A DNA stretch of 15,152 bases from PFJX01 sp964646585 (GTDB taxonomy: Bacteria > Pseudomonadota > Gammaproteobacteria > Burkholderiales > Thiobacillaceae): assembly GCA_964646585.1 (NCBI GenBank), contig CAZYEY010000176.1, forward strand, positions 1-15,152. The letters are read 5' to 3'. The notes beneath the pieces were generated by a model that saw only the letters and a program-made list of their open reading frames with translations, did no database searches and had not been told where the DNA came from. This document shows positions 8,001-13,708 of the stretch, piece by piece. The position numbers and the translations under genes are program-made. Position 1 is the stretch's first letter, and every line of letters starts with the position of its first letter.

Positions 8001-10014
8001 GGCCGGCCCGTTCCTTCACATCGGAAGCGTGGAAGAAGGCGCCCTGGAAGGCGTTGCCCTGCATGCGCAATTGCAGATCCGGGTTGGAGGATTCCTCCCG
8101 GGCGATGGTGAAGGCGTCCAGATAGAACACGCGGATGTCGTTGTCCACGATGTATTTCTGGATGTGTACGGGGAAGGTGGCCCAGAGGGCGGTCGCATCC
8201 GGCAGGTTGCTCTGGATGATGAACACGCCGCCCCTGGAGAGGCCCGCCACCGCGTTGGTATGGCCAAACACGTTGGGGTCGGGGGACAGCACCACGTCCA
8301 CGTGGGTGTACTCGCAGTTGACCCGGATGGGTTCCGGCGCCGCGGACAGGTAATAGGTGGTGGGCTGGCCCTTCTTCTCGGAACCGTACTTGGGATTGGC
8401 CTTGATATCCCAGCCCAGCAGCTCGAACAGGGTCATGGCCAGGTTCTTGCCGGTGGTCACCGCCCCCCAGCCGCCCACCGAATGCATGCGCACGGCGATG
8501 GCGCCCTTGGGCATGAGGTTGGGGTTCTCGCTGCCGCGCAGGGCCAGTTCCTTGATCTTGGGATAGGCCGCCAGCAGCTCCTGCTGGTGGATCTCCTGCT
8601 TCGGATTCGCCGCCTGATCCCGCGCGAAGTCGATGGACAGATAGAAGAACTTCCTGTGGGCGCCCTTCTCCAGCATGTTTTCCACGGCGGCCACCAGGGC
8701 TTCCGGCTGCAGGTCCCGGGAACCCAGGCCATAGCAGCCGGAGTAGAGGCGCGGCATGTCGCCAGGCTTGCCGTAGACGGCGTAGCCGGGATAGGCGTTG
8801 GCGTCGGCGGCGTTCTCCAAGCACTTGGTCATGGTGGCACGCACTTCGCGCATCAGCGGCAGGTCTTCCGACAGGGGCTGGTCGGTGCGCTCCAGCACGG
8901 CCACGCCCTTCTTGCCCTTGAGCACGTGGCCCAGCAGGTCGCCTGGGAAGGGTCGAAAGCAGGTCAGGTTGACCACGCCCACCTTCAGTTTGCGATGCTC
9001 CCGCAGCCAGTCGGCCACGGCGGCGGCCTGGACGGTCATGGAGCCCATGCCCAGGATGATGTAGTCGGCGTCATCGCACCGATAGGTATCGACGCGGCTG
9101 TACCTGCGGCCGGTCAGCTGGCCGTACTCGGCCATGCACTGGTCCAATAGGGCCGGGATGTGCTGGAAGAAGTAGGGACGCTGGGCCGCCGTGGCCTGCA
9201 TGTGGGCGTCCTGGTTGGCGACGGCGCCGGACACCATGGGGGAATCCACATCCCAAATGGCAGGCACCCGACGGCGCATGGGACCGTAGAGGATTTCCTG
9301 GGCCGGGGTGGGCGTGGGGATCATGTCGTCGGGGCGGCCCAGATATTCCGCGATGAGCGCCTTCTCGGGCACCAGTACCGGCTCGATCAGGTGGGTGGTG
9401 AGGAAGCCGTCCATGCCCATGATGGCCGGAGTCAGGGACAGCTCGGCAGTCTTGCGGGCGATGAGGTTCAGGTCGGCGGCTTCCTGGGCGGACTTGGCGA
9501 ACACCTGGATGAAGCCGGTATCGTCGACGCAGTGGTAGTCGTCGTGGCCACAGTGGACGTTCAGGGTGGCCTTGGTGATGGCCCGGCAGCCCATGTTGAG
9601 CACGTAGGGCAGGCGCTTGCCCACGGCCCCGTATAGAGACTCGTGCATGAAGGCCACGCCCTGGGCAGAGGAGAAGTTCACCGCCCGCAGGCCGGTCATG
9701 GCCATGCCGGCGGTCACACCCGCGGCGGCATGCTCGGATTCCGGCTCCAGGAAGATCAGGGGCCTGCCGGAGATGTTCACGTGGCCGGCGGCAGCGGCCT
9801 CGGACCAGTATTCGCCCATGTTGGTGGACGGGGTGATGGGATAGGCGCCGGCAGCGTCGGAGGCCTCCCGCTCCACCAGGATGACAGCGGTGTTGCCATC
9901 GATGGCGTCGCGTACCCCCGGGTACTTGGCGACCTTGGCGCTGGTCTCGGCGGCAGCCCCCGGCTCGATGAGGTGCATGGCGCCCAGGAGTTTGGAGATG
10001 GGGTTCTGGATCAT
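5059..10014 (-). CDS. nifJ: Giant pyruvate (2-oxoacid):ferredoxin oxidoreductase, NifJ/PFOR type, with C-terminal ferredoxin domain
   Basis: Thiamine-diphosphate iron-sulfur enzyme that oxidises a 2-oxoacid plus CoA to acyl-CoA and CO2 and reduces ferredoxin. The 1651 residues greatly exceed the usual 1170-1200. In order: pyrimidine-binding domain with YPITPST (58-64) and CRAI (R144); domain II to about 430; gamma-type domain (MHSVGGWGAVTTGKNLA, 510-526); two [4Fe-4S] sites at C809/812/815/819 and C943/946/949/953; proximal-cluster cysteines C1021, C1024, C1151 and C1355, by analogy with Desulfovibrio africanus PFOR; ThDP motif GGDGAMYDIG (1241-1250) and VYSNTGGQ (1273-1280); then an extension ending in a ferredoxin-like domain with C1580, C1583, C1586, C1622 and C1626. 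Spacers of about 120 residues lie between the two ferredoxin motifs and between C1024 and C1151. A TTG at 10035 is possible, but the ATG at 10014 has GAGAGG nine bases upstream. The reading frame is intact. Substrate is probably pyruvate but not proven. Confidence 0.93.
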   Translation of the reverse strand: MIQNPISKLLGAMHLIEPGAAAETSAKVAKYPGVRDAIDGNTAVILVEREASDAAGAYPITPSTNMGEYWSEAAAAGHVNISGRPLIFLEPESEHAAAGVTAGMAMTGLRAVNFSSAQGVAFMHESLYGAVGKRLPYVLNMGCRAITKATLNVHCGHDDYHCVDDTGFIQVFAKSAQEAADLNLIARKTAELSLTPAIMGMDGFLTTHLIEPVLVPEKALIAEYLGRPDDMIPTPTPAQEILYGPMRRRVPAIWDVDSPMVSGAVANQDAHMQATAAQRPYFFQHIPALLDQCMAEYGQLTGRRYSRVDTYRCDDADYIILGMGSMTVQAAAVADWLREHRKLKVGVVNLTCFRPFPGDLLGHVLKGKKGVAVLERTDQPLSEDLPLMREVRATMTKCLENAADANAYPGYAVYGKPGDMPRLYSGCYGLGSRDLQPEALVAAVENMLEKGAHRKFFYLSIDFARDQAANPKQEIHQQELLAAYPKIKELALRGSENPNLMPKGAIAVRMHSVGGWGAVTTGKNLAMTLFELLGWDIKANPKYGSEKKGQPTTYYLSAAPEPIRVNCEYTHVDVVLSPDPNVFGHTNAVAGLSRGGVFIIQSNLPDATALWATFPVHIQKYIVDNDIRVFYLDAFTIAREESSNPDLQLRMQGNAFQGAFFHASDVKERAGLSEEHLFRAIENQLKDKFGKKGQRVVDDNLRVVKRGYTEIHEIPAEVKKVGARQPAARLSVSLPVMLKRLPENEGKLMKAADVHRFWEQTGNFYVSGKGSDNLADPFMGVALMPAVTGVYRDMTQIRFEHPVWVAENCTACGNCYTQCPDSAIPGLVSTVADVLSTAIGNIEMGGRPTRFLRKGARNIEKKLRGTLDRDGLDVRALLKQAIEDAMHEDPNQGNAAMEEEYHLLEREIGEFQFATTKPYWTNKEKKNKGTGGLFSITINPYTCKGCALCVEVCDDDALKMVTQTQDSIDQLRRDWRFWLDLPTTPKEYNRIDDLDEKIGALDTLLLDKKNYNAMACGDGACLGCGEKTAIHLFTATVTALMQPRVAAFVKKLDGLIDGLEKHLRMKLTETVDLSDTGAVLAAVEASKGHDLTLANLSESLKQQAHVRPIDPQWLKWVTQLLARLKDLRWRYVEGPTRRGRAEMGIVNATGCTSVWGSTFPYSPYPFPWTSHLFQDSPSVALGLFEGHMAKMADGFKAVRMAEIELAGGYNPAEHDAQFTYFNWEKFSDEEWKLCPPVVAIGGDGAMYDIGFQNLSRALMTGMPVKIFVVDTQVYSNTGGQACTSGFISQVADMSPYGRKDHGKKEIRKEISLIGMAHRSAYVMQGAISHPTHLIENYIDGLNSRRPALFNVYAVCPPEHGVGDDRSVEQSKMAVESRAYPLFRFDPDAGATFSECVSLEGNPEPDADWPVYALAYLDEEGVERKMELPFTFADFALSEGRFAKQFRKAPQETWNDDMVPVAEFLKLPADERDGRFPYIWAVDKQQRLMRVIVSAELVNACEERQQFWQQLRDVAGLNREAVDLDAIAQQARAELLSRISASLASFGAGIPADSVAATAAPEARTVGPDGYEPVYVDTPECTACDECTKLAPKTFAYNADKKVVVINPQGNKFADLVKAAEKCTAGCLHPGTPWNMSEPGIDKLLARAAKYN
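5125..5301 (-). other. C-terminal single-cluster ferredoxin-like domain of the PFOR
   Basis: This segment encodes about residues 1572-1630 of the PFOR. It reads CTACDEC (1580-1586) followed by KLAPKTF, an acidic/hydrophobic sheet-like stretch and KCTAGCLHP (1621-1629). C-x2-C-x2-C plus a distant C-x3-C-x-P fits a single [4Fe-4S] ferredoxin fold. A linker rich in Ala and Gln (about 1500-1565) joins it to the catalytic part. It may carry electrons from the enzyme to a partner such as RnfB, which is inference. Confidence 0.75.
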
Positions 10015-10023
10015 GATGGGAAG

Positions 10024-10029
10024 CCTCTC
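10024..10029 (-). promoter_or_regulatory. Ribosome binding site of the PFOR gene
   Basis: The minus strand reads GAGAGG, overlapping the rnfB stop codon (TGAGAGG), nine bases before the ATG at 10014. It decides the PFOR start in favour of that ATG over the in-frame TTG at 10035 and suggests translational coupling to rnfB. Confidence 0.6.
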
Positions 10030-10912
10030 AAACAACGTTCGCGCTGACCGGCAGCGCTTCCATGCGGATGATCTTCTTGGCTTCGCGGCCTTTCACCGTT
10101 CGGCTGTCGTCCAGCCAGACGATGGCCCCGGTGGGGCAGCGCTCGATCGCCACGGGAGACGCCAAGTGGTTCTTGGCGTAGTCGATCACCGCCAGGTTGT
10201 TGTCCAGGCGGATCAGGCCGGGGGCGGCATCCATGACGCACTTGCCGCAGGCGGTGCAGGCCACCTGGCATTGCGCCTCGGCGACGTCGCCATCCGCCCG
10301 GCTCTTGCAGGCCACCCAGAGCTTGTGGCTCACGGGCTGCAAGGAAAAGAGGTTCTTGGGGCACACGTCCACGCAGTCGCCGCAGGCGGTGCATTTGTCG
10401 GCATCCACGACGGGAAGGCCGTATTGATTCATGGTGATGGCGTCGAAGCCGCAAACCAGCTCGCAGTCCCCCAGTCCCAGGCAACCCCAGGCGCAAGCCT
10501 TGCCGCCGCCGGACACGGTGGCCGCGGCCCGACAGGTGCCCAGGCCCTTGTAGTTGGCGCGCACATAGGCCACATGGCTGCCGCCGGCACAGGCCAGGCG
10601 CGCCACCTGCTTTTCCACCTCGCCCATGGACACCCCCAGGAAACGGGCGATGTAGGCGTTCATCTCGGGCGCGTTGACCGTGCACTTGGCGGGCACGATC
10701 TCGCCCGCCACCACCTGCTCGGCGAAGTTGCGGCAACCGGCGGTGCCACAGGCGCCGCAGTTGGACTTGGGCAGGAGTTCCTCGACCTCGCCGATGCGCG
10801 GGTCTTCATAGACATGGAGATGCTTGTTGGCCACCGCCAGCAGCCAGGCCAACAGGGTGCCCAGGACAGCCATGAAGGCGCCTGCCACCGCGATGCTGGA
10901 CATCATCTCCAT
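10028..10912 (-). CDS. rnfB: RnfB, long-form iron-sulfur subunit of the Rnf complex
   Basis: RnfB is the iron-sulfur subunit thought to accept electrons from, or give them to, ferredoxin at the cytoplasmic face. The 294 residues begin with one membrane anchor (about 5-27). A four-cysteine cluster motif follows at C52-x2-C55-x4-C60...C77. The rest is a cysteine-rich ferredoxin region: C108, C127, C140, C144, C150, C154 (in a GCLGLGDC context, 143-150), C174/177/180/184P, C202, C215, C219/222/225 and C259P. That is 20 cysteines, enough for four or five clusters. The E. coli homologue RsxB has about 192 residues and fewer clusters. This long layout resembles RnfB of Clostridia, Acetobacterium and Bacteroidetes. 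An open frame extends 23 codons upstream, but AGGAAAGG eight bases before the ATG at 10912 supports this start. It is the first gene of the operon. Confidence 0.94.
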   Translation of the reverse strand: MEMMSSIAVAGAFMAVLGTLLAWLLAVANKHLHVYEDPRIGEVEELLPKSNCGACGTAGCRNFAEQVVAGEIVPAKCTVNAPEMNAYIARFLGVSMGEVEKQVARLACAGGSHVAYVRANYKGLGTCRAAATVSGGGKACAWGCLGLGDCELVCGFDAITMNQYGLPVVDADKCTACGDCVDVCPKNLFSLQPVSHKLWVACKSRADGDVAEAQCQVACTACGKCVMDAAPGLIRLDNNLAVIDYAKNHLASPVAIERCPTGAIVWLDDSRTVKGREAKKIIRMEALPVSANVV

Positions 10913-10920
10913 CTCGAACA

Positions 10921-10928
10921 CCTTTCCT
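10921..10928 (-). promoter_or_regulatory. Ribosome binding site of rnfB
   Basis: The minus strand reads AGGAAAGG, eight bases before the ATG at 10912. The in-frame ATGs at 10906 and 10903 lack a properly spaced site, so 10912 is the best start. Confidence 0.65.
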
Positions 10929-10996
10929 GACTCCCACGATCGACAATTCAAGACCATCGGGTCGTAATTGTTGCAGCGCACAGTGTAGAAGTTTCA

Positions 10997-11013
10997 TGCC
11001 ATCATCGAGCCAA
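10997..11013 (-). promoter_or_regulatory. Candidate sigma-54 (-24/-12) promoter of the rnfB-PFOR-rnfC operon
   Basis: The minus strand reads TTGGCTCGATGATGGCA. Against the RpoN consensus YTGGCACGrNNNTTGCW it matches at all but two defined positions. GG and GC are separated by exactly ten bases, as the -24/-12 class requires. It faces rnfB, with a predicted start of transcription near 10985 and a leader of about 70 bases. Sigma-54 control would fit a low-potential electron supply system such as those tied to nitrogen fixation, but no nif gene is in view. No TGT-N10-ACA NifA site was found between the two genes. The assignment is by eye from one site. Confidence 0.45.
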
Positions 11014-11018
11014 TAATT

Positions 11019-11035
11019 TCAATCTTGCGTATTGA
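11019..11035. promoter_or_regulatory. Inverted repeat TCAAT-N7-ATTGA, possible LysR-family operator
   Basis: A perfect 5-bp interrupted dyad lies just upstream of the sigma-54-like element and within the divergent rnfB / LysR-gene spacer. Its right arm overlaps TTGACT (11032-11037), a possible -35 for the regulator gene, although no good -10 was found at normal spacing. LysR-type proteins usually bind interrupted dyads in such spacers and repress their own gene. The match is short, in a locally AT-rich stretch, and could be chance. Confidence 0.3.
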
Positions 11036-11045
11036 CTGATTTAAT

Positions 11046-11063
11046 GGTGCGATGCACAACACC
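11046..11063. promoter_or_regulatory. Inverted repeat GGTG-N10-CACC, possible upstream regulator site
   Basis: This dyad contains a nested GTGC-GAT-GCAC palindrome (11047-11057). Its centre is about 70 bases upstream of the predicted rnfB transcription start, a plausible position for an activator. It does not match the NifA consensus TGT-N10-ACA, and the half-site orientation is the opposite of NtrC. No regulator can be named. Confidence 0.25.
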
Positions 11064-11087
11064 CTATCCACACGCCACATCAGGCAT

Positions 11088-11092
11088 AGGAG
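11088..11092 (+). promoter_or_regulatory. Ribosome binding site of the LysR-family gene
   Basis: AGGAG lies six bases before the ATG at 11099 but directly abuts the ATG at 11093. This favours 11099 as the true start. Confidence 0.6.
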
Positions 11093-11098
11093 ATGTCA

Positions 11099-12031
11099 AT
11101 GGCCTCGGATGCTCCCCTTTACTACAAGAACAACCGGCTGAAGCAACTTCGGGCGTTTTATCAGGTGGTCCGCTGTGGCAGCATCTCCAAGGCCGCCGAC
11201 AAGCTGTTCCTCTCCCAGCCCTCCGTCTCCCTGCAGATCCAGGCCCTGGAGCGGGAACTCAACGTGGTGTTGTTCGAGCGACGCGGCCCCCACCTCAAGC
11301 TCACCCCCGAGGGCGAAGTCCTGTTCCAACTCTCCGAGCCCCTGGTGGACGGCATCGACAAACTCCAGGAAAGCTTCGCCGCCCATTTCGGCAAACTGGA
11401 ATCCGGCGAACTCAAGGTCGGCGCCGGCGAATCCACCATCCTCTACATCCTGCCTGAGCCGGTTCGGCAGTTTGTAACCGCCTATCCCAAGGTGCAGTTG
11501 AAGATGCATAACGTCACAGGGCGGGATGGTCTGAAGATGCTGCGTTCCGACGAGATCGACTTCGCCGTCGGCTCCATGCTGGAAGTGCCCGAAGACATCG
11601 AATACAAGCCGGTGGTGAACTACGACCCCATGCTCATCACCCCCCTGGGCCACCCCCTGGCGGAGAAATCCGCCGCAGGCAAGGAGATCACCCTGGAGGA
11701 CGTGAGCCAGTACGGCCTCATCCTGCCCCCCAGCCACCTCTCTACCTGGCGCATCGTCAAGTACGTGTTCCAGCAGAACAACCTGACCTTCACCGTCACG
11801 CTGGAAGCCGGCGGCTGGGAAGTCATCAAGAAATACGTCAGCCTGGGCATGGGCATTTCCATCGTCACTGACATCTGCCTGGAAGGCAACGAACCCCTGG
11901 CGCGCATCCCCCTCACCAAGTACTTCCCCCAGCGCAGCTACGGTCTGGTGCTTCGCCGTGGCCGCATTCTTTCGCCCCAGGCGAGAAAATTCATGGAAAT
12001 CATGGAAGAGGTGTACGCGGCGACGTCTTGA
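11099..12031 (+). CDS. LysR-family transcriptional regulator with CysB-like effector domain
   Basis: A 310-residue DNA-binding regulator of normal LysR-family length. The N-terminal winged helix-turn-helix covers about residues 13-72, with SISKAADKLFLSQPSVSLQI (28-47) as the core and LFERRGPHLKLTPEG after it. The effector domain begins near 103. It carries STILYILPEPVRQF (112-125), VQLKMH (132-137) and DFAVGS (154-159), and later WEVIKKYVSLGMGISIV (240-256). These resemble the corresponding parts of CysB and Cbl, which sense sulfur-related ligands. The real ligand cannot be read from sequence. The gene is divergent from rnfB with a 186-base spacer, the classic arrangement for a LysR regulator controlling its neighbour. 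Control of the rnf-PFOR operon is therefore likely but inferred. The start at 11099 is chosen over 11093 because of AGGAG spacing. Confidence 0.9.
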   Translation: MASDAPLYYKNNRLKQLRAFYQVVRCGSISKAADKLFLSQPSVSLQIQALERELNVVLFERRGPHLKLTPEGEVLFQLSEPLVDGIDKLQESFAAHFGKLESGELKVGAGESTILYILPEPVRQFVTAYPKVQLKMHNVTGRDGLKMLRSDEIDFAVGSMLEVPEDIEYKPVVNYDPMLITPLGHPLAEKSAAGKEITLEDVSQYGLILPPSHLSTWRIVKYVFQQNNLTFTVTLEAGGWEVIKKYVSLGMGISIVTDICLEGNEPLARIPLTKYFPQRSYGLVLRRGRILSPQARKFMEIMEEVYAATS

Positions 12032-12041
12032 GTTGCTTCGT

Positions 12042-12054
12042 CGTCGGGCCGACG
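12042..12054. terminator. Weak hairpin between convergent genes
   Basis: CGTCG-GGC-CGACG forms a short GC-rich stem in the 37-base spacer between the LysR-family gene and the DUF3301 gene, which converge. No run of T follows on either strand, so it is at best a poor intrinsic terminator. Confidence 0.2.
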
Positions 12055-12068
12055 GAGCCGGCGCCCCA

Positions 12069-12371
12069 TCAGCGGATCAAATCCGCAGACAGCACCCGAT
12101 TGCCCAATAGATACACCCGCCCCGCCTGGCGGTCGTCGCCGACGCTGGAGTATTCGAAGCTGAATTCCCGGTAGATGCGGGCGCGCATGTCCCGGTCCCG
12201 GCGCAGGGCCATCCTGCGCAGGGCGACGGTTTCGTCCAGGAACTGGACACCAGCCAGGTCGCAAGCGCGGCGGGCGGCTTGCAGGGCAAGCTCGCGCTTG
12301 TGCAGGCCATCCCACCAGAAGACGCCCAGGCCAGCCAGGCCCGCGAGCAGCAGGCCTTCCATGGGGCTCAT
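12069..12371 (-). CDS. DUF3301 family small membrane-anchored protein
   Basis: A 100-residue protein of unknown function that matches my knowledge of the DUF3301 family. It has an N-terminal hydrophobic segment (about residues 5-20) ending in WWDG. Family-like signatures follow: ARRACDLAGVQFLDETVAL (33-51) and REFSFEYSSVGDDRQAGRVYLLG (68-90). The conserved Cys, the LD-x-TVAL segment and the F-E-Y-S / G-R-V stretch are all present. The ATG is embedded in the stop of the helicase gene (ATGA), which fixes the start and makes it the last gene of the bamC operon. The role is unknown and its place after an RNA helicase gives no clear clue. Confidence 0.85.
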   Translation of the reverse strand: MSPMEGLLLAGLAGLGVFWWDGLHKRELALQAARRACDLAGVQFLDETVALRRMALRRDRDMRARIYREFSFEYSSVGDDRQAGRVYLLGNRVLSADLIR

Positions 12372-13708
12372 TGCTGGCCAGTGGGGGCTGGGGCTACCTG
12401 CTCATGGGGCCGAACGGGAGGCATGAGCAGGGCGCAGACGGGCTCGGCACGGCGGCGGCCAAAGCGGGCGGGGGCAACTGCGGCAGCATCTCGGCCGAAG
12501 GAGGCTGGGGGGACGGGCACCTGGACCGGGTCCGGTTCCGGCAGGGGGATGGGCTTCAGATCCCGCTTGATGAAGCGCTCGATGCCGGCCAGCAGCCGCT
12601 CCTCCTCCTGGGAGACCAGGGAGACGGCCAGCCCGGAAGCGCCGGCCCGGCCTGTGCGGCCGATGCGGTGGACGTAGTCCTCTGGCGAATAGGGCAGTTC
12701 ATAGTTCACCACACAGGGCAGCTCGGCGATGTCCAGACCCCGGGCGGCGATATCGGTGGCCACCAGGAGCTGCATCTTGCCCTGCTTGAAGCCATCCAGG
12801 GCGGCCAGCCGTTCCAGTTGGGCTTTGTCGCCGTGGATGGTGGCGGCGGGGATGCCGCGCTTCTGCAGGCGGCGGCCCAACTTGTCGGCAGCGATCTTGG
12901 TACGGGTGAAGACCAAAGCCTGGCTGATCTCACGGACCTTGATCACCTTGACCAGGGCATCCAGCTTGTCATCCTCCTTCACTTTGTGCACCACCTGCTC
13001 CACGGTCTCGGCGGCGGTATTGCGGCGGGCCACTTCCACCTTGAGGGGGTTTTGCAGGAAGCTCCTGGCCAGGCCCACGATGTTGTCGTCGAAGGTGGCG
13101 GAGAAAAGCAGGGTCTGGCGCTGGCTGGGCAGCAGGTTGAGGATGCGCTTCAGGTCGGGCAGGAAGCCCATGTCCAGCATGCGGTCGGCCTCGTCCAGCA
13201 CCAGGAATTGCACATGGGAGAGTTGCACCGTCTTGCTGCCGGCGTGGTCCAACAGACGGCCGGGGGTGGCCACCAGGCTCTCGACGCCGGCCTTGAGGTC
13301 GGCTTCCTGGGCCTTCATGTCGACACCGCCGAACACCACGGTGCTGCGCAAGGGCAGGTTCTTGTCATAGGCCACCACGCTTTCATGCACTTGGATGGCC
13401 AGTTCCCGGGTGGGGGTCAGCACCAGGGCGCGCACCGGATGGCGGGCCGGGGAGGCGCTGGCGTTGGCATGGGGGATCATCTTCTGCAACAGGGGCAGGG
13501 CAAAGGCCGGGGTCTTGCCGGTACCGGTCTGGGCCTGGGCCATGAGGTCGCGGCCGGAGAGCACCAGGGGGATGGCCTGCTTCTGGATTGGGGTGGGGGT
13601 CTTATAACCCATTTCATCCAAGGCGGAGAGGATCCTGCCGTCCAGGCCCAGGTCGGCGAATGTGGTGGCCGCTTCCAGCACGGGTGCGTGTTCAGTACCG
13701 AGTTCCAT
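12368..13708 (-). CDS. rhlE: DEAD-box ATP-dependent RNA helicase, RhlE type
   Basis: A 446-residue RNA helicase, likely acting in ribosome assembly or mRNA turnover. Motifs in order: Q-motif region FADLGLDGRI...TPTPIQ (17-42), motif I AQTGTGKT (59-66), Ia PTREL (99-103), Ib TPGR (148-151), II DEAD (172-175), III SAT (203-205), IV ALVFTRTK (264-271), V ATDIAARGLDI (317-327) and VI HRIGRTGR (347-354). After the core comes a short Pro/Ala/Arg-rich tail (about 385-446), as in RhlE proteins. The residue after the motif I GKT is Pro, where Ala is more usual (GKTAAF). The ATG overlaps the hydrolase stop by one base (TGATG), and an upstream in-frame extension is only a shadow of the hydrolase gene. 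The RhlE subgroup is preferred, though other DEAD-box subgroups are possible. Confidence 0.92.
   Translation of the reverse strand: MELGTEHAPVLEAATTFADLGLDGRILSALDEMGYKTPTPIQKQAIPLVLSGRDLMAQAQTGTGKTPAFALPLLQKMIPHANASASPARHPVRALVLTPTRELAIQVHESVVAYDKNLPLRSTVVFGGVDMKAQEADLKAGVESLVATPGRLLDHAGSKTVQLSHVQFLVLDEADRMLDMGFLPDLKRILNLLPSQRQTLLFSATFDDNIVGLARSFLQNPLKVEVARRNTAAETVEQVVHKVKEDDKLDALVKVIKVREISQALVFTRTKIAADKLGRRLQKRGIPAATIHGDKAQLERLAALDGFKQGKMQLLVATDIAARGLDIAELPCVVNYELPYSPEDYVHRIGRTGRAGASGLAVSLVSQEEERLLAGIERFIKRDLKPIPLPEPDPVQVPVPPASFGRDAAAVAPARFGRRRAEPVCALLMPPVRPHEQVAPAPTGQQ

Noticed and set aside
4672..9150. Open frame of 1492 codons on the plus strand, antisense to the PFOR and rnfC
   Set aside because: It is full of His, Gly, Gln and Val in low-complexity order with no recognisable domain. 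It mirrors the codon pattern of the high-GC PFOR gene, whose motifs are unmistakable on the other strand.
10015..10035. TTG start giving a PFOR seven residues longer
   Set aside because: The ATG at 10014 has a well-spaced GAGAGG, while the TTG has no ribosome site and would lie inside rnfB.
10913..11098. NifA-type enhancer (TGT-N10-ACA) upstream of rnfB
   Set aside because: Every TGT in the spacer was checked and none has ACA at ten bases. The closest, TGT-N8-ACA near 10969-10982, has wrong spacing and lies downstream of the predicted promoter.
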